NCBI RefSeq assembly: GCF_000442275.2
Contig: NZ_KE557306.1
Coordinates: forward strand, 902,959-966,958
DNA from: Litoreibacter arenae DSM 19593
GTDB taxonomy: Bacteria > Pseudomonadota > Alphaproteobacteria > Rhodobacterales > Rhodobacteraceae
Direction of reading: 5' to 3'
DNA: 64,000 bases
The notes under the pieces were generated by a model. The model had not been told where the DNA came from, did not search any database, and saw only the letters and a list, made by a program, of their open reading frames with translations. Below are positions 27,664-36,449 of this stretch, one piece after another (the stretch's first letter is position 1; every line of letters begins with the position of its first letter). Both the position numbers and the translations under genes were made by a program.

Positions 27664-28203
27664 TCAAGCGGTCACAGGCTTGAAGACCAGGGATGTGCCG
27701 TTGATGCAGTGGGTCTGGATGCCCTCGACGATGAGGAAGTGGCCCAAGTGACTGCCACAGCGGCGGCAATGTATCTCGGGCGTCGCGGCGTAGCCCGCGG
27801 CCATGTCGCCGTATTCGGTCACCACACCGTCGATACCCATCAGCACGTTATTGGGGATGGCGTGGTAGAAAAAGGCCCAGCCTTTCTCAAGAACGACTTT
27901 CCAGCTCCCGTCAAAGCTGGGCAGGTCACAGCCCCTGCAATGATAGGTGCCTTCATCGGTCTTGTTCCAAAGAGGGCTGGTTTTTTGCTTCTCGGTCTTG
28001 CCCTCGCGCAAGATGGCGTATTCGAGGGGGTTAAGCCGCTCACGCCATTCGGCGTCGGTGCGGGTGATTTCGTATTCAAAGGTCGACCCGCCCTCGGAGT
28101 CGAGCGCGAGCGCACTGGACGAAGTGCCCGCCGTCAGCGCGGCGGCGCTGGAATAGGCGAAAAAGCGGCGGCGGTTCAGTGAGGTATTGATTATCGACGG
28201 CAT
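27664..28203 (-). CDS. msrB: Exported peptide-methionine (R)-S-oxide reductase
   Basis: Repairs oxidised methionine (R-sulfoxide) in proteins. The 179-residue protein starts with a twin-arginine signal (NRRRFFAYSSAAALTAG, cut near SALAL), so it works in the periplasm. The MsrB domain shows WRERLNPLEYAILREG, the zinc pairs CRGCD and CRRCGSH, and the catalytic THCINGTSL near the C terminus. Start ATG at 28203 is chosen to begin at the signal peptide; the frame extends 20 codons upstream without an export signal. The neighbouring small exported protein may be co-regulated. Confidence 0.93.
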   Translation of the reverse strand: MPSIINTSLNRRRFFAYSSAAALTAGTSSSALALDSEGGSTFEYEITRTDAEWRERLNPLEYAILREGKTEKQKTSPLWNKTDEGTYHCRGCDLPSFDGSWKVVLEKGWAFFYHAIPNNVLMGIDGVVTEYGDMAAGYAATPEIHCRRCGSHLGHFLIVEGIQTHCINGTSLVFKPVTA

Positions 28204-28319
28204 GGCAATTCCCTTCCGGTATGCGCGCCCTGCACACGCCATGCAAAGACAGTGGCAGACCACGAAGTTTCAGGTAAGACGGCGCGCCTTAGTCAAAGGG
28301 CGCACCGTCTGCATTGGGC

Positions 28320-28622
28320 TCAGTTGTTCATTTCGGCAGCGCTGTCGCTTTCCATCAGCTTCATTTGAGCCGCAAGGATTTGCTTGCGCGATACGGTGTC
28401 CGACGAGAAGAATGCCTCGCGCTCGGCGGCACTCATATTGCCCAGTGCAAAGCGCATCTGCGCAGCATCGACATCGCCCATGGAGCTGTCGTTCAGCATG
28501 ATCTCGGCGGCGGAATTATTGCTCATGGCCAGCAGCTCTGCGACGCTTGGCGCATGACCATCAGCAAAGGATGGCGCGGCCAGAGCGATGGCAGCAGCGA
28601 AAGTAATGATGGGAAGTTTCAT
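28320..28622 (-). CDS. Small exported protein of unknown function
   Basis: A 100-residue protein with signal peptide MKLPIITFAAAIALAAPSFA and mature region beginning DGHAPSVAELLAMSNNSAAEI. The mature part is Ala/Ser/Met-rich and predicted helical, with SAAEREAFFSSDTVSRKQILAA. No domain is recognised. Similar small exported proteins with the ADGH start occur in roseobacters. A weak GGAG-like ribosome site (GGAGCC) precedes the ATG. It lies 116 bp upstream of msrB on the same strand, and no second gene fits in the 207-bp gap before aglK. Confidence 0.72.
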   Translation of the reverse strand: MKLPIITFAAAIALAAPSFADGHAPSVAELLAMSNNSAAEIMLNDSSMGDVDAAQMRFALGNMSAAEREAFFSSDTVSRKQILAAQMKLMESDSAAEMNN

Positions 28623-28829
28623 GGATCGGCTCCAGTTTGAAAAAATGTTGTGTCGGGATGACAACAACAGGCTAGCGCGCCGCGGCGCACCTACCCAATC
28701 ACTCTGGATGACAGTGTAGTTTCTTGGCGGAACAGGACGTTACCCGACCACTTACGCAGGGTTAACCAAGCCGCACCCGCGTCCGTGACTATAAGTCAGC
28801 AATTGCGCTGAAATGTTACAGACAAAATC

Positions 28830-29927
28830 CTACCGATAGAGCAGCGATTTGCCGTCCGTGAAAAGATGCACCTTGGACGGGTCGGCGGTCATGTTCACCA
28901 CCTTGCCGCGCACATCGGTGTGGATACCTTGCAGCTTGGCGATGACCGGCTCGTGTTCCGGCGCGGATTTGGCGAAGTAGAGCTGCGTCACTTCCCCCAA
29001 AGCCTCGACGATGGCGACGGTGCCTGCATATGCGTAGTTGTCGCCGTCGGTCTCAACCATGTCCTCGGGGCGGATGCCGACATTGACTTTCAGTCCCATG
29101 TCATCGGCGTTGGTCGGAATATTGGCGGTGATGGTGCCCTTGCCTTCGGGCAGCGCCACGGTGGTCACCTTGCCGGTCCCGACAATCTCGCCCGCCAGCA
29201 GGTTCATCGCGGGGGAGCCGATGAACTGCGCGACGAACTCGTTTTCCGGGGTCTCGTACAATTCAAGCGGGGAGCCGACCTGCGCGATGCCCTTGTTCGC
29301 CAACACCACGATGCGCGAGGCGAGCGTCATCGCCTCCACCTGATCGTGTGTCACGTAGATCATGGTAGAGTTCGGCATCGACTCTTTAAGCTGCGCAATC
29401 TCGATGCGGGTGGCGACGCGCAAGGACGCATCCAGGTTGGAAAGCGGCTCGTCGAACAGGTAGACCTTCGGGTCGCGCACGATGCTGCGCCCGATGGCGA
29501 CGCGCTGACGCTGACCGCCGGACAGCGCCTTGGGCAAGCGGTCGAGGTAGTCGTCCAGTTGCAGCACCTTGGCCGCGCGGTTCACTGCCTCGTCAATCTC
29601 GGACGGGGTTTTCTTGGCCAGCTTCAACGCGAACGCCATGTTGTCGCGCACCGTCATATGCGGGTAGAGCGCGTAGCTTTGGAACACCATGGCGATGCCA
29701 CGTTGCGCGGGGGGGACGTCGTTCATCACCTCGCCGTCGATCTGCAACTCGCCGGCGGTGATTTTCTCCAGCCCCGCGATCATCCGCAAAAGCGTGGACT
29801 TGCCGCAACCTGACGGGCCGACGAACACGATCAGCTCGCCCGTGGTGATATCGAGGTTGATGTCTTTCAGGACCTCGACCGAGCCGCCATAGGTCTTGCC
29901 GACATCCGTGAGTTTCAGGTCTGCCAT
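28830..29927 (-). CDS. aglK: ABC transporter ATPase for alpha-glucosides (MsmX/UgpC type)
   Basis: Energises the alpha-glucoside importer. The 365-residue protein has Walker A GPSGCGKST near residue 37, signature LSGGQRQRVAIGRS near residue 134, Walker B VYLFDEPLSNLDA and the switch His in VTHDQ. The C-terminal ~130 residues are the OB/TOBE regulatory domain of the MalK-like CUT1 family. It is the distal gene of the aglEFGAK cluster, 16 bp after aglA, and the order matches the agl locus described in Sinorhizobium meliloti. Confidence 0.93.
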   Translation of the reverse strand: MADLKLTDVGKTYGGSVEVLKDINLDITTGELIVFVGPSGCGKSTLLRMIAGLEKITAGELQIDGEVMNDVPPAQRGIAMVFQSYALYPHMTVRDNMAFALKLAKKTPSEIDEAVNRAAKVLQLDDYLDRLPKALSGGQRQRVAIGRSIVRDPKVYLFDEPLSNLDASLRVATRIEIAQLKESMPNSTMIYVTHDQVEAMTLASRIVVLANKGIAQVGSPLELYETPENEFVAQFIGSPAMNLLAGEIVGTGKVTTVALPEGKGTITANIPTNADDMGLKVNVGIRPEDMVETDGDNYAYAGTVAIVEALGEVTQLYFAKSAPEHEPVIAKLQGIHTDVRGKVVNMTADPSKVHLFTDGKSLLYR

Positions 29928-29943
29928 GGTCGTTCCCTCCCCT

Positions 29944-31596
29944 TTACCGTTGCAGCGCGAAGCATGGCTGCCACGGCCCTAAATGTAGTCGTCCGTCCGA
30001 CGCCGCACCGGTGGAGCCAAGCTCCGTCCCGATAGCCACCCAATTACCCGCAGGCATGTCCAGCGTGGAGGGCGTGTCCGACAGGTTGAAGGCGCAGAAG
30101 ATGGTCTGGCCCTTGTAGCTGCGTGTGAAGCTGAGCACGTCGCCTTGCGCCATCAGGTTTGCGTGGCTGCCCTTCACCAGCGCCGGATGCGTGCGGCGGA
30201 AGGCCAGCGCGCGGCGGTAGTGGTGCAGCGGCGCGGCGGGATCATGTTCCTGGGTCTCGACCGAGCGCATCACATGGTCGTGGCTCACCGGCAACCAAGG
30301 TTGTGCTGCGGAGAAACCGCCATTCTGGTTGGACGGCTCCCAGACCATCGGCGTGCGGCAGCCGTCGCGGCCTTTGAACTCCGGCCAGAACTCGATGCCA
30401 TAGGGGTCTTGCAGGTCCTCGAAGGCCACATCGGCCTCGGGCAGGCCCAACTCTTCGCCCTGATAGAGGCACAGCGAGCCGCGCAGGGCGATCATCATCG
30501 TGGTGTAGCAGCGATGTGCGGCGGGCGTCAGGTTCCAGCGGGTCGTGTGGCGGATCACGTCATGGTTGGAGAACGCCCAGCAGGCCCAGCCATCAGGCGC
30601 GGCCGCGTCCAAACGCGTCATGGTTTCCACAACGCGGGATGCGGTCAGCTTCTCGGCGGAGAGGAACTCGAACGCGTAGCACATATGCACATGGTCATCG
30701 CCCGCAGTGTACTCGCCAAGAAGTTCCAAGCCGCGCTGCGCGTCACCGACCTCGCCCACCGACGTCGTCGCGGGGTACTCGTCCAGCAACGCGCGGTAGC
30801 TTTTGAGGAAGGCGAGATTTTCGGGCTGGTTCTTGGAATACAGGTGCTCCTGATGGTTATACGGGTTCACCGACGGCGCAATGGTGGCGTTGCGCTTTTC
30901 GGGCGGCAGCGCGGGGTTGTCGCGCAATTCCTTGTCGGCGAAATAGAAGTTGATCGTATCCAGCCGGAAACCGTCCACGCCACGATCCAGCCAGAAGCGG
31001 GTCACGTCCAGAAGCGCGTCCTGCACCTCCATATTGTGGAAGTTCAGGTCGGGTTGCGAGACGAGGAAGTTGTGCAAATAATACTGCTCGCGCCGCGCGT
31101 CCCAGTGCCACGCGGGGCCACCGAAGATCGACAGCCAGTTGTTGGGCGGCGTGCCATCGGGCTTGGGGTCGGCCCAGACATACCAGTCGGCCTTGTCGTT
31201 GTCGCGGCTGGCGCGGCTTTCCTGAAACCACGGGTGCTGGTCGGAGGTGTGCGACAGCACAAGGTCGATCATCACCTTCAGCCCGCGCTCATGCGCGGCC
31301 TCGATCAGTGCATCGAAATCACTGAGCTGGCCGAACATCGGGTCAACGTCGCAATAATCGCTGACGTCATAGCCGAAATCTTTCATAGGCGAGGTGAAGA
31401 ACGGCGAAATCCAGATCGCATCCACGCCAAGCGAGGCGATATAGGGAATGCGAGAGACGATGCCGAGCAGATCCCCCACCCCGTCGCCATTGCTGTCCTG
31501 AAAGCTGCGCGGGTAAATCTGGTAGATCACCGCCCCGCGCCACCAGTCCTTGTCGGCGGCAGAAGCGGCTTTCAGCTTGGGGTCCATTTTCGTCAT
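29944..31596 (-). CDS. aglA: Alpha-glucosidase (GH13, oligo-1,6/trehalose-hydrolase-like)
   Basis: Hydrolyses imported alpha-glucosides (sucrose, maltose, trehalose and similar) to glucose in the cytoplasm. The 550-residue GH13 enzyme shows the four family regions: DLVLSHTSDQH, GVDGFRLDTINFYF (nucleophile Asp), GEVGDAQRG (acid/base Glu) and FSNHDVIRH (stabilising Asp). There is no signal peptide, so it acts after uptake. It is encoded between aglG and aglK with 12- and 16-bp gaps. Confidence 0.94.
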   Translation of the reverse strand: MTKMDPKLKAASAADKDWWRGAVIYQIYPRSFQDSNGDGVGDLLGIVSRIPYIASLGVDAIWISPFFTSPMKDFGYDVSDYCDVDPMFGQLSDFDALIEAAHERGLKVMIDLVLSHTSDQHPWFQESRASRDNDKADWYVWADPKPDGTPPNNWLSIFGGPAWHWDARREQYYLHNFLVSQPDLNFHNMEVQDALLDVTRFWLDRGVDGFRLDTINFYFADKELRDNPALPPEKRNATIAPSVNPYNHQEHLYSKNQPENLAFLKSYRALLDEYPATTSVGEVGDAQRGLELLGEYTAGDDHVHMCYAFEFLSAEKLTASRVVETMTRLDAAAPDGWACWAFSNHDVIRHTTRWNLTPAAHRCYTTMMIALRGSLCLYQGEELGLPEADVAFEDLQDPYGIEFWPEFKGRDGCRTPMVWEPSNQNGGFSAAQPWLPVSHDHVMRSVETQEHDPAAPLHHYRRALAFRRTHPALVKGSHANLMAQGDVLSFTRSYKGQTIFCAFNLSDTPSTLDMPAGNWVAIGTELGSTGAASDGRLHLGPWQPCFALQR

Positions 31597-31608
31597 GGGG
31601 TTCGTATC

Positions 31609-32733
31609 CTATTTGACGGAGCCGGCCAGCAGACCGCGCACCAGATAGCGTTGCATTGTGAAGAAGACGATCAGCGGCACGGCGATCGAAATGAAAGCCG
31701 CAGCTGCAAGAATACCCCAGTCGCCACCCTTGGACCCCAGCAGGTCATCGGCGATCTTGACGGTCATGACCCACGATTCCGAGTTCGACGGCAGGAACAC
31801 CTTGGCCACCAGCAGATCGTTCCATGTCCACAGGAACTGGAAGATGGCGAAGCTGGCCAGCGCGGGGAAGCTCAGCGGCAGCACGATCTTGGTGAACACC
31901 TGAAAGTCCGTGGCCCCGTCAACCTTGGCGCTCTCGATAATGTCGCGCGGCAGGCCGACCATGTAGTTTCGGAGCAGGTATATGGCGAGCGGCAGTCCGA
32001 AGCCGGTATGCGCCATCCAGATGCCAAGGAAGCTCTGCCCGATGCCCACCTTGTTGTGCAATGTCAGCAGCGGCACCAGTGCCAGTTGCAGCGGCACGAC
32101 CAGCAGGCCGACGACCAGCGCGATCAGGAAGCCGCGCCCTTTGAAATCCATCCATGCCAGCGCATAGGCGGCGAAGGCCGCGATCAGGATCGGGATGATT
32201 GTGGCCGGAATGGTCACCGTCAGCGTGTTGATGAACGCGCGGTCCATGTTGTCCGACGCCATAATGGTCCGGTAATTGTCCAGCGAGAAATCCGGCGGCG
32301 ACGCGGCGGCAAAGTAAATCGACGGGTCGCGGGTGATCTCCTCCGGTGAGGTGTAGATATACGAGCCATCCGATTGCACCGTCAGGGTGCGGTCGCGGGT
32401 CAGCTGTGCCGTCTCTCCCGCCTTGAACTCGGTCGGTGCGGCGCGCTTGCCGCCGAAGCGGGACACTTTGCCGGAGCCTTCGCCGAACACATTGCCGGTG
32501 ATGGTGTTCACCCCGCCATCCGCCGTGGCGTCGTCTGCGGGGGCCTTGACCTGATAGTTCTCCGACACCGGGAACGGAGACAGCCACCAGCCCGTCGCGC
32601 TGATCTGGTCGCGGTCGCGGAAGGAAGACACCAGCAGGCCCACGGTCGGGATAAGCCACAACACGACCAGCAACACGACCGAGATATTCACGGCCCACGA
32701 GAGGGAGGATTTGGTTCCGGCGATGTTGTCCAT
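31609..32733 (-). CDS. aglG: Alpha-glucoside ABC transporter permease AglG
   Basis: CUT1-type inner-membrane permease of 374 residues. TM1 lies at about residues 12-36, then a long soluble insert of about 115 residues (from WWLSPFPVSENYQ to ISSPEE-like region) precedes TM2 near residue 160. The EAA loop is recognisable in IESAKVDGATDFQVFTKI. The insert is periplasmic by topology and is typical of AglG-type permeases. Its ATG overlaps the aglF stop (TAATG), so both permeases are made in equal ratio. Confidence 0.93.
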   Translation of the reverse strand: MDNIAGTKSSLSWAVNISVVLLVVLWLIPTVGLLVSSFRDRDQISATGWWLSPFPVSENYQVKAPADDATADGGVNTITGNVFGEGSGKVSRFGGKRAAPTEFKAGETAQLTRDRTLTVQSDGSYIYTSPEEITRDPSIYFAAASPPDFSLDNYRTIMASDNMDRAFINTLTVTIPATIIPILIAAFAAYALAWMDFKGRGFLIALVVGLLVVPLQLALVPLLTLHNKVGIGQSFLGIWMAHTGFGLPLAIYLLRNYMVGLPRDIIESAKVDGATDFQVFTKIVLPLSFPALASFAIFQFLWTWNDLLVAKVFLPSNSESWVMTVKIADDLLGSKGGDWGILAAAAFISIAVPLIVFFTMQRYLVRGLLAGSVK

Positions 32734-33710
32734 TACTTCATCTCCTGACGGGCTTGGCGGATGTTCCAGATCATAACCGGCAGCACGATAATCATGATCA
32801 CGAAGGCCACCGCCGTGGCGCGTCCGTCATCGCGGAACATGTAGGCCATCATGTAGCTGGGCAGGATTTCCGTGCCGAAATTGCCGCCGGTCATGGTGTA
32901 GACGATGTCGAACACCTTCAGCACAAGGATGGTGATGGTGGTCCAGACAACGACGATGGTGCCCATGATCTGCGGCACCTTGATCTTGAAGAATATCTGG
33001 AACGGGTTGGCGCCGTCGATGATGGCGGCCTCGATGGTCTCCTCGGGGATGCCGCGCAGGGCGGCGCTGAGGATCACCATGGCAAAGCCCGTTTGTATCC
33101 ACACAAGGATGAACATCAGGAAAAAGTTGTTCCAGAACGGCAGTTGCAGCGGGTCCAGCGGGGCCGCACCAAACACGTCACGAATGGCGTTAATCAGGCC
33201 GATATCGGGGTTGTTTGCGTAGACGAATTTCCAGATCAGCGACGCGCCCACGAAGGAGATCGCCATGGGCATGAAGATCAGCGACTTGGCGATGTTGCCC
33301 CATGACAGCCGGTCGGTCAGCTGCGCGACCAGCAGGCCAAGGAAGGTGGCGGAGGCGGGCACCACCAGCACCCACAGGAAGTTGTTGAGTAGCGCGGTCT
33401 GGAAGCCGTCATCGCCGAACATGGTCGTGTAGTTGCCGAAACCTATGAACTCGTCCCCGCTGCGGTTGAACAGCGAGCGGTAGAAGGAGCCGACCACCGG
33501 ATAGACCAGATACAGCCCCAATGCGGCGAGCGCGGGAAACAGGAACAGCCACGGGCGCACCATATTGGCGCGATTTATGTTCTTGCCGGGGTTCTTAGCC
33601 TGGGTCGGGAAGATGACCTTATCGAGGATCAGGTTCGACGCGTAGAAGTAGCCCACGCAGCCGCCCACGCCGATAAGGATGGTGAGCATACCTTGGATCA
33701 ATGGTGACAT
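32733..33710 (-). CDS. aglF: Alpha-glucoside ABC transporter permease AglF
   Basis: CUT1-type permease of 325 residues with about eight transmembrane segments; the first (ILIGVGGCVGYFYA) is an extra N-terminal segment seen in AglF/MalF-like proteins. The EAA loop is present in TIEAAIIDGANPFQIFFKIKV. It pairs with AglG to form the channel. It is separated from aglE by 73 bp containing a perfect GC-rich hairpin, and overlaps aglG by the shared A of TAATG. Confidence 0.93.
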   Translation of the reverse strand: MSPLIQGMLTILIGVGGCVGYFYASNLILDKVIFPTQAKNPGKNINRANMVRPWLFLFPALAALGLYLVYPVVGSFYRSLFNRSGDEFIGFGNYTTMFGDDGFQTALLNNFLWVLVVPASATFLGLLVAQLTDRLSWGNIAKSLIFMPMAISFVGASLIWKFVYANNPDIGLINAIRDVFGAAPLDPLQLPFWNNFFLMFILVWIQTGFAMVILSAALRGIPEETIEAAIIDGANPFQIFFKIKVPQIMGTIVVVWTTITILVLKVFDIVYTMTGGNFGTEILPSYMMAYMFRDDGRATAVAFVIMIIVLPVMIWNIRQARQEMK

Positions 33711-33742
33711 GGCGCGGTCCTTCGATAAGGGGAAGCGGTCGG

Positions 33743-33769
33743 GCCGCGAGGGATCACGCCCCTCGCGGC
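33743..33769 (-). repeat. Perfect 10-bp hairpin between aglE and aglF
   Basis: Arms GCCGCGAGGG (33743-33752) and CCCTCGCGGC (33760-33769) with a 7-base loop and no U-tract on the leftward strand. Such hairpins after binding-protein genes typically protect the upstream mRNA, allowing more AglE than permease; that role is inferred. Confidence 0.7.
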
Positions 33770-33783
33770 TATTGCTTTAGCGT

Positions 33784-35139
33784 TTACTGAATCGCGTCCC
33801 AGCGGTCCTGAATGCCCTTCGCCACCTCGGCGGCGTCAGCACCGGTGACGTAGTCGACCATGCCGGTCCAGAACGCCCCTGCCCCGATCTCGCCCGGCAT
33901 CAGGTCGGACGCGTCAAAGCGGAAAGTCGTCGCATTCAGCAGGATGTCACCCTGCGCCTTGAGGCTCTCGCTCTCGTAGGCGTCGGTGTTCACGCCTGCA
34001 TGTGGCGTCAGGAAGCCGCCTTGTGCCATCCACATCTCATGCGCGATGGGCAGCTTCAGAAAGTCGATGAACGCATTTGCCGCGTCGGACGGGTTGGTGA
34101 TCGCGAACAGCGTCCCTGCCCCCAGCACCGGCTTGCCCAGATCCTTGCTCTCATATGCGGGGAAGTAGAAGAAATCCACGTCCTGCCCCATTTCGGTGCC
34201 TTCAGGGAAGAAAGCCGGAATGAAAGACGCCTGACGGTGCATATAGCATTTCGGCGGAATCTCGAACAAACCGCCCGGGCTGTCGCGGAAGTCGGTAGAG
34301 GCCACAGCCGCAGCACCACCGTCCACATAGTCGTCATTGCGGGCAAACGCGCCGAATTCCTCTATCGCGGCGATCACTTTGGGGTCGTCAAACTTCAGCT
34401 CGTTGGCAACCCATGCGTCATAGTCTTCGGGCGAGTTGGTGCGCAGCATCATGTCCTCGACCCAGTCGGTCGCGGGCCAGCCGGTGGCCGCACCCGACCC
34501 CAGACCGATACACCATGGCGTGCCGCCATCCTCGACGATCTGGTCGGTCAGTGCCTTCAGATCCTCCATGGTTTCGGGGATATCATAGCCGCTTTCGTCA
34601 AAGGCCTCGGGCGAATACCAGACCAGCGACTTCACATCCACGCGGTAGAACATGCCATACAGCTCGTCTGCGCCATCCGCGTTGGCGTAGGTCCCCAGAT
34701 CGACCCAAGACTGACCGGCGGCGAAGTTGTCGCGGACCCACTCGGCGGTGCCGTCAGGCAGCGGGGTCAGCAGGCCCTGGCTCGCCATGTCGGCGGCAAG
34801 ACCGGGTTGCGGGAACACGGCAAGGTTCGGCGCGGAGCCGGAGCGTGCGGACACCACGATATCCTGCTCGAAGCTGTCGGAGCCGGAATAGCTCGCCGTG
34901 GCCCCCGTGGCCTCGTTGAAATAGGCGAGGATCTTTTCGACCTTTTCCTTCTCATTGCCGGTCCACGGTCCCGTAATCGTCACCGTCTGGCCCGACAGGT
35001 CGGTCGCGTCTGCATAGGCGTTATAGCTGTCCCATGTGAAGTCGCCGCCTTCCATGCCAAAGGCGAGATGGCCATCCGCGAACGCTGCGGCGCTGCTCAG
35101 CGCGACAATGGCGGCCGAGGTGTATAGAGTAGATTTCAT
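33784..35139 (-). CDS. aglE: Alpha-glucoside ABC transporter substrate-binding protein
   Basis: Periplasmic receptor of 451 residues. The signal peptide MKSTLYTSAAIVALSSAAAFA is followed by the mature start DGHLAFGMEGG. The two-domain CUT1 binding-protein fold is seen in QTVTITGPWTGNEKEKVEKIL near residue 52 and GIQDRWDAIQ at the end. I chose the ATG at 35139: it has GGGAGG 5 bases upstream and starts the signal peptide. It is the first gene of aglEFGAK, with the palindrome TCCAAAGCGCTTTGGA 63 bp upstream. Confidence 0.95.
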   Translation of the reverse strand: MKSTLYTSAAIVALSSAAAFADGHLAFGMEGGDFTWDSYNAYADATDLSGQTVTITGPWTGNEKEKVEKILAYFNEATGATASYSGSDSFEQDIVVSARSGSAPNLAVFPQPGLAADMASQGLLTPLPDGTAEWVRDNFAAGQSWVDLGTYANADGADELYGMFYRVDVKSLVWYSPEAFDESGYDIPETMEDLKALTDQIVEDGGTPWCIGLGSGAATGWPATDWVEDMMLRTNSPEDYDAWVANELKFDDPKVIAAIEEFGAFARNDDYVDGGAAAVASTDFRDSPGGLFEIPPKCYMHRQASFIPAFFPEGTEMGQDVDFFYFPAYESKDLGKPVLGAGTLFAITNPSDAANAFIDFLKLPIAHEMWMAQGGFLTPHAGVNTDAYESESLKAQGDILLNATTFRFDASDLMPGEIGAGAFWTGMVDYVTGADAAEVAKGIQDRWDAIQ

Positions 35140-35201
35140 GAGTTCCTCCCGGTTTCGGCGTGTGCTTCGCCGTAAATATCTAACGCGCCGGAGAATCGTT
35201 T

Positions 35202-35217
35202 TCCAAAGCGCTTTGGA
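35202..35217. promoter_or_regulatory. AglR-type operator upstream of aglE (TCCAAAGCGCTTTGGA)
   Basis: Perfect 16-bp palindrome with the core CAAAGCGCTTTG of LacI-family sugar repressors. It lies 63 bp before the aglE ATG. A second copy of the core is at 35381-35394, directly before the divergent regulator gene. Confidence 0.8.
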
Positions 35218-35380
35218 TATCTGCAAAAGTGAAGCAGCAACGTTCCTCTGTCAACAAATCCCGGAGGCGAGGTAATGTTTTCCTTATCTTTTCTGCGCCT
35301 GCACAGTAAATTTCCGCGATGCGGCGTTGACTTTGTGCTTTGACCACTGTTGCAACTGTCCTTAAGAATTAAGGAAAAGC

Positions 35381-35394
35381 TCAAAGCGCTTTGA
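35381..35394. promoter_or_regulatory. AglR-type operator before aglR (TCAAAGCGCTTTGA)
   Basis: Perfect 14-bp palindrome sharing CAAAGCGCTTTG with the aglE site, centred about 30 bp before the chosen aglR start. It suggests autoregulation. A nearby weaker inverted repeat, CCTTAA-GAA-TTAAGG, lies at 35360-35374. Confidence 0.8.
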
Positions 35395-35417
35395 CAACCA
35401 TTCAGGGATTGGCCACG

Positions 35418-36449
35418 ATGAATTTGCGAGAACTGTCAGACCTGCTTGGCTTGTCCCAGACAACGGTCAGCCGCGCGTTGAACGGCTATCCTGAAGTCAG
35501 AGAAGCCACCCGCAAGCGCGTAGCAGAGGCCGCGAAGGCCCACAATTACCACCCCAATACCCGCGCCAAAAGCCTTGCCACGGGCCGCACCATGTCAATC
35601 GGCCATGTGATTCCGCTGTCTAGCCAGCATGAAATGGTAAATTGCGTGTTCTCCGACTTCATCGCCGGCGCGGGCGAGTCCTATGCACGGCGCGGCTACG
35701 ATATGCGTGTCTCCGTCGTTGACGATGCCGAGGAGGCGGAAGCCTATATGCGTCTGGCCCAAACCGGCAAGGTGGATGGCGTGATCGTCCACGGCCCGCG
35801 CCTTGATGACGAGCGTATCCCCTTGCTGCACAACCTTGGTCTGCCCTTCGTGGTGCATGGACGCTCCACCAATTGCGAGACGCCCTATAGCTGGCTCGAC
35901 GTCAACAACCGCTCCGCCTTCCGGCGCGCCACGGATTTCCTGCTTGATCTGGGGCACAGGCGCTTCGGGCTGGTCAACGGCATCGAGGAGATGGACTTCG
36001 CCCACCGCCGCCGCGACGGCTATACCAGCGCGTTGCAGGACCGTGGCATCGTCGTCGACCCCGCGCTCACCCACGCCTTCGAGATGACGGAGCCGTTCGG
36101 CTACGCCAAGACCTGCGAGATGCTGGACGGGGACGCACCGCCCACAGCGATCATCGCCTCCTCGCTCATTCCCGCTTTGGGTGTGCGCAGGGCGGTCGAG
36201 GAACGCGGGCTGGTCATGGGAAAAGACGTCTCGATCATCTGCTTTGACGACGCGCTGTCTTACTTGCCCAACGGTGCCGGATCACCGATTTTCACCGCCA
36301 CCCGGTCCTCGGTCCGCGACGCCGGACGGCGCTGCGGCGAGATGCTGATGGACCAGATCGAGGGCCAGACCACCGACCCCGTGCACGAGCTATGGGAGGC
36401 GGAGCTGGTCGTCGGCGGCTCCACCGGCCCTGCCCCTATGGCGACATGA
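35418..36449 (+). CDS. aglR: LacI-family regulator of the alpha-glucoside genes
   Basis: A 343-residue repressor. The N-terminal helix-turn-helix reads LRELSDLLGLSQTTVSRALNGYPEV (about residues 3-27), followed by the hinge NYHPNTRAKSLATG and a periplasmic-binding-like sensor domain. I chose ATG 35418 over TTG 35391 because the HTH then starts at residue 3 as in LacI proteins, and because the TTG lies within the palindrome. It is divergent from aglE and its stop overlaps the bgl start (ATGA). It probably binds the two CAAAGCGCTTTG palindromes. Confidence 0.93.
   Translation: MNLRELSDLLGLSQTTVSRALNGYPEVREATRKRVAEAAKAHNYHPNTRAKSLATGRTMSIGHVIPLSSQHEMVNCVFSDFIAGAGESYARRGYDMRVSVVDDAEEAEAYMRLAQTGKVDGVIVHGPRLDDERIPLLHNLGLPFVVHGRSTNCETPYSWLDVNNRSAFRRATDFLLDLGHRRFGLVNGIEEMDFAHRRRDGYTSALQDRGIVVDPALTHAFEMTEPFGYAKTCEMLDGDAPPTAIIASSLIPALGVRRAVEERGLVMGKDVSIICFDDALSYLPNGAGSPIFTATRSSVRDAGRRCGEMLMDQIEGQTTDPVHELWEAELVVGGSTGPAPMAT

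Noticed and set aside
30145-32349. 734-codon rightward open frame across aglA and aglG
   Set aside because: High third-position GC opens antisense frames; the product is Arg/His-rich with no domain, while both leftward genes have full family motifs.
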